The notes under the pieces are model-generated. The model did no database searches. It saw nothing but the letters and a program-made list of their open reading frames with translations, and was not told the origin of the DNA. This document shows positions 45,640-57,418 of a stretch of DNA of 64,000 nucleotides, piece by piece. How positions within the stretch are numbered: position 1 is the stretch's first letter; each line of letters opens with the position of its first letter. The position numbers and the translations under genes were made by a program. This stretch comes from Dolomedes plantarius. Taxonomy: Eukaryota; Arthropoda; Arachnida; Araneae; Dolomedidae. Location: contig OU015499.1 in NCBI GenBank assembly GCA_907164885.2, positions 157,197,925-157,261,924 of the forward strand, in the 5' to 3' direction.

Positions 45640-48020
45640 TATTCAGAAAATCTTTTCAAACAGTTTTCATAAAAAAATTTGTACAGAATGTTCATGCATA
45701 TTTCCCTCGTGTAAAATGAAAACTTACCACTTTAAATATTCATGTTTTGGGCACATATATCTTTTGCATAAATGGTTTAATATAATCCTCAAATGCTTGT
45801 TTTAACTTTTGATCATCAAGAAATATAATTCATTTCATACATATTCCATCACAGCATAATTATGCAACACATTTCTGGAGCACTAAGAAAAATAGAGCAC
45901 CAGAATTTTCAAAACTGTACTTTCGACACTTTAACTCCAGTTACTTTCTATTCAATGAATATTTTTCACCCCAAGGAGAGGGGGGGGGGGGGTTGGACAC
46001 AAATACTAACACAAGAAACATCAATTTGACTAACAGTAATCTTAAGAACTAAAACTGTATATATTAAAAAAAATATACCAGACATGAATGGGAAGAATGT
46101 AGTTATAAAGTTTGCCAATACGTACAAAATATCCAAAACAAAGAATAAGCAGGTAACAAAGCAGATAATTTAAATCTAGTTAAACTGACCTATGTACAAA
46201 TTTTACACTAAAATATTTTAAAATAATATCAAATCAGAAATATCAGTTAATGCAGATTTTGTAAATCTTGAAATGTTTCTAACAAAGAAATCTTTAGAAT
46301 ACATGGTGCAGAGAAAAATGAACATTTTTATACAGAATATACTAATAATTGTGTAGAGTTTTAATGTGTTAAATAATTTAATTTTTTTAAAAAAGAATTT
46401 CAGTTTTAAATATCAAGTATTACTTTAACCATATTCTTTGAAATACATTTACTTAAAACTTAAAACAAGCATATTATGATCAATGATGTACCTAAAATGA
46501 TGAATATTTAGGAGTATTGCACTTAATGCTATTGCCATTATCTTGTAATGAAAGATAAGAATGAAAGTTATTTACTAAATGTTGTCACGAAAAATTTTAA
46601 CACTGAATTAATACAGAAACAATAACTTAAAAAATTATTTCATATGTAATTATAAATGAAAAGTTCTCTGATAGAAGAATATAAGAAAGCAACGGCTAAA
46701 CAGCAGAATGCTGCCTATAGTACCAAGCTGTAAAAACTCACCAAGTTTAGTGCCAGTTCATCATTTACATGAAAATTTTAATTATTTAATTAGTTTTGTC
46801 TATAAGTTTTGCATGAAATTAACAGCATACATGGATTTTATTCTAATTTAAAAAAATTCAATGCACATAAATGATAGTTTCTTAAATTCGATATGCCTTA
46901 CATATTTTGACAATTTTATAATATTTTAAGGGTGAAAATATTTATAATATTTTAAGGGTGAAATTAAATATCACCAAAAAAATTGACTCATTCAAAAAGT
47001 TCTTGATTTTTTATGGCCTCAAATTTGGTGATTATATAAGTATATACTTTGCTATGTTCTGTTGCTCTCGCATTATAATCTTTATAATAAATATTTTTAT
47101 TATTTAATTTTATGGTTGAATAGGCTGCAAACCTGATGCAGTGAAGCTCTGCTCTTACATTACGATAGGTCAGAGATTAAGTCTTACAAATCTCACATTT
47201 TTTTTTTTTTAGTTTCAACTAATTGAACTTTAAGGATGATCACCTAGATGTATTCAGCCAGTGAAATTCAATATTAACTTCAGATAATGAATTATACTTT
47301 CAGTCAATGATAAAATTTTGAATTCTTTTTATAAAAGTTTAATTTTTCATGTTTTCAAGGAATACCTTCAGGAGGATGAGAACTTACTGTTGGTTACTCA
47401 AATCTGGTTTATAGGTCTTACTCCAGGTCTGGGTACATCTAGTACATCAGTTTGCCTTTGTCAGGGATTTTAAAATCTAATTTTTCAAATGAAGAAACAC
47501 AATTTATGTTTTTAATGAATTTTGTCACCTTTCCTAAAAAAATTAAATTTTTTTCTTAGTTTTATAAATTGATTTTTATACTTTGTAAATATTTTAAATT
47601 TGAATATTTGTTCTAAAATTCACTACTAATAGTATAATCATTGTTCTTTTCATTCTCCTATACACGCTGAAATTATCTTGCTACAAACTTTTAATTTTAA
47701 ATACTTCATTTAATTTTTCACTATTTTTATATTTTTATATATCTTTTCCTTGAAGTATTTACATGTTTATTTTATAATTTTTAAGATTTTTTTCAAAAAT
47801 AAAATTCTTGAATTTGGAATATATTGTTTTGATATAAACCTCCAGAATAAAAATTATATGGAGGTATATAGTGCTGAGTAAAAAAAATGCAATGTAATGT
47901 AGGGTTTGCCGACATTTATTTTTAAATAAATGTTGGCAAACAAAAAGAAATATATATACATTCTACATGACAAAAATATAGCATTAAAGTAAGTCCCAGA
48001 AGACTAGTTAAAAAGCATTG
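45640..48020. other. Copy B non-coding block
   Basis: Mostly aligns with 24180-24780 and 27000-28610. It contains a G run at 45979-45992 and a tandem phrase AATATTTTAAGGGTGAAA near 46920-46965. No gene or element boundary was recognised. Confidence 0.5.
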
Positions 48021-49317
48021 CTGCCTTAAATTTAAAAAAAATTTAAATGTACTTTGTATGAAAATTCTTGTTTTACTGTTATGTTTAGATTTTACGTACA
48101 GAAAAAAATTGTAAATTTTTATACCTACCAAACTCTTACATTTTATCTAAGGTACACAAGTTCAAGCACTAGAAAAAAAAATCATAACTAATAAACTATA
48201 ACACACAGAGTTATTTTAAAACTACCCACTTATTCATTAAGAAATGAATACAGATAAAATATATAAAAACCATTTTTTACAACATTACTTCAATACTGCA
48301 GGGTTTCCACTTGCCGCATAAAAATTTTGTGTCAGGGCAACTCAGAACATGAAGGTTGGGGCAAGTAAGAACAGCAGTTCTCACTTGCCCCATATACTTA
48401 AAAGGCCTACCTTTGTTTTATAACAGCCATATAGTTTTTTCTTCCTCATGCATGTTTTCTAGCTTGAGAAAGTTCATAACCAACCACCTTTTGCAATGTT
48501 TCTTTAACAGCTGATTATTGTTTGAAATTCTTTAACATTCAAGAATAGTAAATTATGCAACTGAGACTAGTATTTTTGTTTTAGATTTGAAGAAGTGAAC
48601 TGTAATAAACTAACTTCTTTAGACTAACTGCTAGTGAATGTGAGTGGAGTGGATAATCTGTGTGTGAATATATCGATTTTCTAATTCTGTTGTCACTATT
48701 TCTGAGTTGCCTTTTGTACCATACAATGACTTATTTGTGTTCCTGAAAGAGCCGAGGCCTGCAAAGCGTGGTTAACTAATTTTATCCATGTCTTTTAGGT
48801 CCTACAATATTCAGTAGGGCCTAGGGAAGCCTAGGGAAAGGAAAGAAATTTTTTTTTCAAATTTTAACAAAAATTTGTTACTCTTAAATGAATAATACAA
48901 ATATACTTATATTGTTAATATTCGGGTGTTGCTGACACTGCTAACTTGAACAACAAATACCTCCACAATGAAAGAATGTAAAATAAATAAATAAATAGTC
49001 TTTTGTACAGCATGAAATATCTATTCTTTCCCTTGCCCTACTTATTTTGCTATAAGCAACTATGATTTATGAGGACCTGCATTTTCCATTTCCCCATGTG
49101 TGGAAGAAAGGTGAGAAAGCAAAACACAAAAACTTTAAATATTTACGGCAAAAAAAATTGTGAATAGATATTTAAAAAATACTATTATATAAATAGAACA
49201 TAACCAAACGTATGTATGCAAATTTCCATAAAAATACAACAACTTGTTAAAAAGGCATTTAGATTTAAAATGGAACTACAAAATTTTGCGTTCTCACTTA
49301 CCCCACTTCAGCCTATA
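48020..49317. mobile_element. Left-truncated copy of the 29737 TIR element
   Basis: Matches 29780-31087. The left terminus is missing because copy B lacks 28610-29780. The right terminus reads TTCTCACTTACCCCACTTCA followed by GCCTATA. It holds an extra GGGGCAAGTAAGAACAGCAG plus TTCTCACTTGCCCC inverted pair at about 48358-48393, not present in A. Confidence 0.7.
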
Positions 49318-49945
49318 TCATTTTCAACATCTTAACAAAACTTTTCAGTTATACAATACAAAAAAGATACCTGTAAATTAAAATTATTTGAACAGTTGTT
49401 TATTTTTCCAGTATCATCTGAAGTGTTATTTTATTCGGGTATTGCTGACACCGCTAACTTGAACAACAAATACCTCCACAACGAAAGAATGTAAAAAAAA
49501 AAATAAATAGTCTTTTATTCTGCATGAAATATCTATTCTTTCCTTTGCCCTACTTATTTTGCTATAAACAACTATGATTCATGAGGACCCGCATTTTCCC
49601 TTGCCCCAAGTGCGGGAGAAAGGTGAGAACGCAAAACACAAAAACTTAAAAAATTTACGGCAAAAGAAGTTGTGAATAGATATTAAAAAAAATACTACTA
49701 TATATGTAGAAAATAACCAAACGTATGTATGCAAATTTTCATAAAAATACTACAACTTGTTAAAAAGGCATTTAGATTCAAAGTGGAACTATATGATTTT
49801 GCGTTCTCACTTACCCTACTTCACTCTATATCATTTTCAACATCTTAGCAAAACTGTTCTGTCATACAATACAAAAAAGATAGCTGTAAATTAAAATTAC
49901 TTGAGGAGCTGTTCATATTTTCAGTATCATCTGTAGTGTTACTTT
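48918..49945. repeat. 513-bp tandem duplication
   Basis: 48918-49431 is repeated at 49432-49945, both starting ATTCGGGT(G/A)TTGCTGACAC. Copy A has a single version (30685-31205). Each unit includes the right end of the TIR element, so B has two right ends. Confidence 0.85.
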
Positions 49946-50171
49946 AGTCTGAGATCCATCCGAAAAGCTGGGGTCGCCAAGGGATCCACTTTTAACCTTT
50001 AATTACTATGATTATGGAGATTTGATGATTTTAATATAAACAACATAAACAATGCGCTTAAGAGATACCGTTGCCATTGAATCAACAAATAATGAAAGAA
50101 CAGTTACCTGTGATTAATCACTGTTAATTGTTATCGAGACAAACGGGCCTAGTCTAAACTTTAAAACAGAA

Positions 50172-52203
50172 ATCGCCATCGGAGTGAGGCGACCATCTTG
50201 GAGATCTTTGGAGAACAAAACTAAGAAACCCTATGGAGATTAACATGGCCAATATTTTGCGGAGACTTTTATTCGTAATCTATTGATACTTGGCTGAATT
50301 TCTACTATGTAAACGTTTAAATATTGAAGATCTATGATTTTTAAAAAGATTACGCCTGGAAATGCCGTTTTTAACGAGAAAAACAATAAATATTATTCAG
50401 TTTCGAATGTTGCTGTGCCAAAATCTGCCAAAATTGTAAAATTTTAGTATTTCTTCAATACTGGATAAATTCATGTGGGATATTTTGTCAATAAAACACT
50501 CATTATACAGTAGTAATTTATTCAGTTTTTACCCCTAGATACTATTCCTGTGGTAGTTAGATGAGGTTATAAATTGGTAAAGATAAAATTCCACCCATGA
50601 CTCACCCAGTTACTCTTGTCCACAAAGAATTACAATATATTTATAAAATAATTATGAACACAAAACAGAAAAAGTGAATTCTATACACAAAACATAATTA
50701 CTTTAGACTGTCTTACAATATGATTTGTACTAATACATAGGATGAAGTATCAAATTTACTACTGATCACCGAAAAATAAATTTTAATTTTTACAAATTTA
50801 TTGGATTTCTGAAATAAGTGAGATGGAATTTGAGAGAAATAAAATAATAGCAAATAATCTGTGAATACCAATGATTAAAATTCTAAATAATATAAGTTTT
50901 AAATTATATTAACTTTTAAATGATATAAATTTAATGGTTAATTTTAAAATATATTTTATTCATGTAGTTGTCAGAAATATATGATAGTGACTGAAAATTA
51001 TTTTTATTATAAACATAGATTTTCAAAGGTAATTGCGGTACAGATGTTATAAGTCCAGAACTGTTTAGAAAATGTAAAGCCTTTTGATGAAGTTCTTGAC
51101 TTTTTAGATATCAGATGGAAGTCAATTCAAACTTTTGAAAATTGGATCATATTCTGACTTCATGGCTAAATCTTCCAGAAAGAGCAAGAAGCATAATTAC
51201 ATAAATTTTGATTTTTGATGCTTATGTCAGAATGAGGAAATGGCGTAATTATATATTTTAGTCATGAAATATGGGACATACTATTGAGTTTACTAATGTT
51301 TGAGAAATGTTAACAACAAATAAAAATACGAAAACTCTTAACTTTTAAATTGCTTGTCAAGTTTCAAACAGATCAAGCTAAATAATTTCAACAATCAACA
51401 AATGAATTATCGATATAAAATTTAAAAAGTCAATTTTATATACAACACAGAATTACCAGAATATAGTAAAGAAATATTGGTACAATTCACCCCACTTTTT
51501 TCTTTACTATAAAACATTCAAGGGAAATGGATAAAGTAGTTGCTGTGCTTCTAATTCTGATGACTACAGTCAACAGCAAAACAGAGCTTTTTAAAATAAA
51601 GTGTGAGGTAACAAATTCAGTTTTGTACTGAATGTAAACTAGTTTTGCTATATATTGTATTTAGTTTTTGTGGAAATATAAAATACTTTTGAAACAAATA
51701 CTTTGGTTGTACGATAATACTTCTAGATATACGTTGCATAAAAATATGATAAGTACATCATTAAAATGAAATACTTTCGATAATCACGATGGGAGAAGTT
51801 TAACCCATAAACATAAATAACCCATGAAAATTATAGCTTCCGCCCATTCATTGCCTAGCGAGATATTGATCGCCAATACAGATTTATATCTGAGATGCAC
51901 AAAAGCATTCGCACTTGGCGACAAACGGCCAACTTTGTGCCAAATGTTTGCGCACAAAGCGTAAAACAGCCGATTTCCAAAGAAACCTTTCAATTTTCTT
52001 AAAATATTGAGTTTGGAACAAGGTTAATTGTATTTTCAAAATTAAGTTGACGTTCTTCGATATACATTTCAAGAGGTTTCACGAATTTAAAAATATTGGC
52101 TTTGAAGTAAAAAATCGTCGAGATTTTCCTCTATGGACGTTAACATGGGAACAGTTAGTTGTGGTCTCCAAAGCAAAAAATGGCGTCGCACTCCGATGGC
52201 GTA
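50172..52203 (+). repeat. Array unit 1 (diverged, 2.03 kb)
   Basis: First unit of the tandem array, starting CGCCATCGGAGTGAGG (50174). The preceding TTAAAACAGA matches copy A up to 31430, so the array's left edge is the element's own terminus. Relative to later units it lacks about 846 bp (the equivalent of 52466-53311) and carries about 255 bp that they lack (51148-51402). It also has scattered substitutions. It holds the only open version of the candidate peptide gene. Confidence 0.9.
51527..52002 (+). CDS. Candidate two-exon secreted small peptide
   Basis: Predicted exon 1 (51527-51607) starts at an ATG and encodes MDKVVAVLLILMTTVNS, a typical signal peptide (basic residue, hydrophobic core, small residue at the cleavage site), then KTELFKIKCE, ending at a GAG|GTAACA donor. 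A 251-bp intron ends in a pyrimidine-rich acceptor (CTTCCGCCCATTCATTGCCTAG, split here as two runs: CTTCCGCCCATT and CATTGCCTAG). Exon 2 (51859-52002) continues in the same phase for 47 codons, including EMHKSIRTWRQTANFVPNVC, to TAA. Total is 74 residues with two cysteines in the mature part. I do not recognise the family. In units 2-5 one codon, AAA (after ELF), is TAA, while exon 2 stays open. A polypyrimidine tract and AG just before the ATG leave room for an upstream exon. An antisense frame at 51784-51993 starts only with TTG and is less likely. Prediction from sequence alone. Confidence 0.4.
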
Positions 52204-52218
52204 TACGCCATCGGAGTG
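52189..52218. repeat. Array junction palindrome (unit 1/2)
   Basis: A 30-bp perfect palindrome whose half-site is TACGCCATCGGAGTG, centred at 52203/52204. It is embedded in a longer imperfect inverted repeat of about 60 bp per side (shared CGCCAT, TTTGGAGA and AACTAA). The same junction occurs centred at 54809/54810, 57418/57419, 60028/60029 and 62642/62643. Confidence 0.95.
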
Positions 52219-54809
52219 AGACGGCCATCTTGGCTTACTTTGGAGAACAAAACTAAGAAACTCTATGAAGATTAACATTGCCACTATTTTGCGGAGACTT
52301 TTATTCGAAATCTATTCATACTTGGCGGAATTCCTACTATGTAAACCTTTAAATATTGAAGATCTGTGATTTTTGAAAAGATTACGCCCGGAAATGCCGT
52401 TTTTAACGAGAAAAACAATAAATATTATTCAGTTTCGAATGTTGCTATGCCAAAATCTGCCAAAAAGGCGATATGCGTATTCAAATAGAATATTATGATA
52501 ACCCATGTATGGTAATCAATGACGTTGTCCTTGTATATCAAAACTGAACGAAAAAGATGCCAAATCATTTTGGGATTGTTAGAAAAGTTCGTTTTCCTGT
52601 GAGAGTGACGAGTTGTGTGTCTACGTAAGATATTGGTACTTTTTGTGGGACAATTTCAACTTAATCGAAGGAGAGGATTTAGATGTTCTTAACCCTTCTC
52701 AATTATAAACGTTCTTTTACGACTTGTCTGGATTACTACATGCTTGTGTTCATGCGTCAATGAAAAATTAAAACTTACCATAGTGTGTTTAATTTTGTGG
52801 CTATTTCTTTTTTCTCAAATCTTGGTTTGCATTTTTAAAAACTCAATATGCTCTGCTAGAGATCAACAAGTATTTAGAGAAATTTATAAATTTGACATTT
52901 TTGATTTGAAGTATTTTAAATTCTCCCACTCACGATAATTTTCGAAGAATTTTCCTGAATGTTTTCTAAATCAATAAATAATCATCGTTTAATTAAGTGC
53001 AAAATGTGACGTTTATATACTAAAGGTCATAATTAAAAAAATTAAAATGCTTTATTGCATAAAACGAAATTTTTTTTATTAACTGCTTATGCAACTTGTC
53101 TCTCATACCTAGCTAGCTGGTGTTACACTTTTGAAATCGATTACATTATATTTGTTTTTAAGTGTTAAGTCTTGCTGGCTGATGAATTAAAAATGTATAT
53201 ATATATATATATATATTGAAATAATCCACAGGATTATTGAAATCTAACTATCAAGATATAAATGTATTGTTTATATTATTTTTGTCTTTGCTATCATGAA
53301 AATTCTTTAATTGTAAATTTTTGTATTTCTTCAGTTTAATACTGGATAATTTCATGTGGGATATTTTATCAATAAAAAACACTCATTATACAGAAGTAAT
53401 TTATTCAGTTTTTACCCCTAGATACTATTTCCTGTGGTAGTTTGATGAGGTTATAAATTGTTAGTGATAAAATTTCACCCATGACTCACTCAGTTACTCT
53501 TGTCTACAAAGAATTGCAATATATTTATAAACAAATTATGAACACAAAGCAGAAAAAGTGAATTTTATACACAAAACAGAATTACTTTAGACTGTCTTAC
53601 AATATGATATGTACACAGGATTAAGTATCAAATTTAATACTGATCACCGAAAAATAAATTTTAATTTTTACAAATTTATATTGGAGGTCTGAAATAAGTG
53701 AGATGGAATTTGAGAGAAATAAAATGATAGCAAATAATCTGCTAATACCAATGATTAAAATTCTAAATAATATAAAGTTTTAAATAATATAAATTTAATG
53801 CTTAATTTTAAAATATATTTTATTCTTGTAGTCGTCAGAAATATATGACACTGCTGAAAATTATTTTTATTATAAACACAGATATTCAAAGGTAATTGCA
53901 GTATGTTAAAAATCCAGAAGTGTTTAGAAAATTTAAAGCATTTTGATGAAGTTCTTGACTGTTTAGATATCAGATGGAAGTCAATTCAAACTTTTGAAAA
54001 TTGGATTATTAATTACCGACATAAAACTTAAAAAGATAATTTTATACACAACACAGAATTACCAGAATATAGTAAAGAAATATTGATACAGTTCACCCCA
54101 CTTTTTTCTTTACTATAAAACATTCAAGGGAAATGGATAAAGTAGTTGCTGTGCTTCTAATTCTGATGACTACAGTCAACAGCAAAACAGAGCTTTTTTA
54201 AATAAAGTGTGAGGTAACAAATTCAGTTTTGTACTGAATGTAAACTAGTTTTGCTATAAATTGTATTTAGTTTTTGTGGAAATATAAAATACTTTTGAAA
54301 CAAATACTTTGGTTGTACGATAATACTTCTAGATATACGTTGCATAAAAATATGATAAGTACATCATTAAAATGAAATACTTTCGATAATCACGATGGGA
54401 GAAGTTTAACCCATAAACATAAATAACCCATGAAAATTATAGCTTCCGCCCATTCATTGCCTAGCGAGATATTGATCGCCAATACAGAATTAAATCTGAG
54501 ATGTACAAAAGCATTCGCACTTGGCGACAAACGGCCAACTTTGTGCCAAATGTTTGCGCACAAAGCGTAAAACAGCCGATTTCCAAAGAAACCTTTCAAT
54601 TTTCTTAAAATATTGCGTTTGGAACAATGTTAATTGTATTTTCAAAATTAAGTTGACGTTCTTCGATATACATTTCAAGAGGTTTCACGAATTTAAAAAT
54701 ATTGGCTTTGAAGTAAAAAATCGTCGAGATTAACCTCTATGGACGTTAACATGGGAACAGTTAGTTCTGGTCTCCAAAGCTAAAAATGGCGTCGCACTCC
54801 GATGGCGTA
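52204..54809 (+). repeat. Array unit 2 (2606 bp)
   Basis: Full-length unit. Peptide exon 1 equivalent is 54133-54201 (ends in TAA); exon 2 equivalent starts at 54465 and is open. A non-ATG open frame of 64 codons (52744-52938) with a hydrophobic stretch CLILWLFLFSQILVCIF recurs in every later unit. A TA microsatellite lies at about 53196-53217. It shares diagnostic bases with unit 6 (GATTACATTATA, ATTATTGAAATC). Confidence 0.93.
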
Positions 54810-57418
54810 TACGCCATCGGAGTGAGACGGCCATCTTGGCTTACTTTGGAGAACAAAACTAAGAAACTCTATGAAGATTAACATTGCCACTATTTTGCGG
54901 AGACTTTTATTCGAAATCTATTCATACTTGGCGGAATTCCTACTATGTAAACCTTTAAATATTGAAGATCTGTGATTTTGAAAAGATTACGCCCGGAAAT
55001 GCCGTTTTTAACGAGAAAAACAATAAATATTATTCAGTTTCGAATGTTGCTATGCCAAAATCTGCCAAGAAGGCGATATGCGTATTCAAATAGAATATTA
55101 TGATAACCCATGTATGGTAATCAATGACGTTGTCCTTGTATATCAAAACTGAACGAAAAAGATGCCAAATCATTTTGGGATTGTTAGAAAAGTTCGTTTT
55201 CCTGTGAGAGTGACGAGTTGTGTGTCTACGTAAGATATTGGTACTTTTTTGTGGGACAATTTCAACTTAATCGAAGGAGAGGATTTAGATGTTCTTAACC
55301 CTTCTCAATTATAAACGTTCTTTTACGACTTGTCTGGATTACTACATGCTTGTGTTCATGCGTCAATGAAAAATTAAAACTTACCATAGTGTGTTTAATT
55401 TTGTGGCTATTTCTTTTTTCTCAAATCTTGGTTTGCATTTTTAAAAACTCAATATGCTCTGCTAGAGATCAACAAGTATTTAGAGAAATTTATAAATTTG
55501 ACATTTTTGATTTGAAGTATTTTAAATTCTCCCACTCACGATAATTTTCGAAGAATTTTCCTGAATGTTTTCTAAATCAATAAATAATCATCGTTTAATT
55601 AAGTGCAAAATGTGACGTTTATATACTAAAGGTCATAATTAAAAAAATTAAAATGCTTTATTGCATAAAACGAAATTTTTTTTTATTAACTGCTTATGCA
55701 ACTTGTCTCTCATACCTAGCTAGCTGGTGTTACAACTTTTGAAATCGATTAAATTATATTTGTTTTTAAGTGTTAAGTCTTGCTGGCTGATGAATTAAAA
55801 ATGTATATATACATATATATATATATTGAAATAATCCACAGGATTCTTGAAATCTAACTATCAAGATATAAATGTATTGTTCATATTATTTTTGTCTTTG
55901 CTATCATGAAAATTCTTTAATTGTAAATTTTTATATTTCTTCAGTTTAATACTGGATAATTTCATGTGGGATATTTTATCAATAAAAAACACTCATTATA
56001 CAGAAGTAATTTATTCAGTTTTTACCCCTAGATACTATTTCCTGTGGTAGTTTGATGAGGTTATAAATTGTTAGTGATAAAATTTCACCCATGACTCACT
56101 CAGTTACTCTTGTCTACAAAGAATTGCAATATATTTATAAACAAATTATGAACACAAAGCAGAAAAAGTGAATTTTATACACAAAACAGAATTACTTTAG
56201 ACTGTCTTACAATATGATATGTACACAGGATTAAGTATCAAATTTAATACTGATCACCGAAAAATAAATTTTAATTTTTACAAATTTATATTGGAGGTCT
56301 GAAATAAGTGAGATGGAATTTGAGAGAAATAAAATGATAGCAAATAATCTGCTAATACCAATGATTAAAATTCTAAATAATATAAAGTTTTAAATAATAT
56401 AAATTTAATGCTTAATTTTAAAATATATTTTATTCTTGTAGTCGTCAGAAATATATGACACTGCTGAAAATTATTTTTATTATAAACACAGATATTCAAA
56501 GGTAATTGCAGTATGTTAAAAATCCAGAAGTGTTTAGAAAATTTAAAGCATTTTGATGAAGTTCTTGACTGTTTAGATATCAGATGGAAGTCAATTCAAA
56601 CTTTTGAAAATTGGATTATTAATTACCGACATAAAACTTAAAAAGATAATTTTATACACAACACAGAATTACCAGAATATAGTAAAGAAATATTGATACA
56701 GTTCACCGCACTTTTTTCTTTACTATAAAACATTCAAGGGAAATGGATAAAGTAGTTGCTGTGCTTCTAATTCTGATGACTACAGTCAACAGCAAAACAG
56801 AGCTTTTTTAAATAAAGTGTGAGGTAACAAATTCAGTTTTGTACTGAATGAAACTAGTTTTGCTATAAATTGTATTTAGTTTTTGTGGAAATATAAAATA
56901 CTTTTGAAACAAATACTTTGGTTGTACGATAATACTTCTAGATATACGTTGCATAAAAATATGATAAGTACATCATTAAAATGAAATACTTTCGATAATC
57001 ACGATGGGAGAAGTTTAACCCATAAACATAAATAACCCATGAAAATTATAGCTTCCGCCCATTCATTGCCTAGCGAGATATTGATCGCCAATACAGATTT
57101 AAATCTGAGATGTACAAAAGCATTCGCACTTGGCGACAAACGGCCAACTTTGTGCCAAATGTTTGCGCACAAAGCGTAAAACAGCCGATTTCCAAAGAAA
57201 CCTTTCAATTTTCTTAAAATATTGCGTTTGGAACAATGTTAATTGTATTTTCAAAATTAAGTTGACGTTCTTCGATATACATTTCAAGAGGTTTCACGAA
57301 TTTAAAAATATTGGCTTTGAAGTAAAAAATCGTCGAGATTAACCTCTATGGACGTTAACATGGGAACAGTTAGTTCTGGTCTCCAAAGCTAAAAATGGCG
57401 TCGCACTCCGATGGCGTA
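54810..57418 (+). repeat. Array unit 3 (2609 bp)
   Basis: Near-identical to unit 4; both have CACCGCACTTTTTT where units 1, 2 and 5 have CACCCCACTTTTTT, and GTTACAACTTTTG in place of GTTACACTTTTG. The peptide exon 1 carries the TAA. Confidence 0.93.

Larger units (their letters stand above)
35955..50170. repeat. Segmental duplication copy B
   Basis: Collinear with 1-31430 once element insertions and several indels are removed. It includes the zinc-finger gene, its flanks, the 7323-9640 block, the hAT fragments and the 27600-31430 block. The B copy ends where the 2.6-kb array begins. Both copies are in direct orientation. Confidence 0.88.

Noticed and set aside
51784..51993. 69-codon minus-strand frame in all units
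   Set aside because: Starts with TTG and lies antisense to the better-supported second peptide exon.
52189..52218. Interpreting the palindromic junction as a viral hairpin terminus
   Set aside because: No replication or capsid gene is visible in the 2.6-kb unit and the palindrome continues as imperfect transposon-like inverted ends.
52744..52938. 64-codon frame with a hydrophobic stretch, identical in units 2-6
   Set aside because: It has no ATG (starts at TTG) and its identity follows from recent amplification, not proven selection. Kept only as a note on unit 2.
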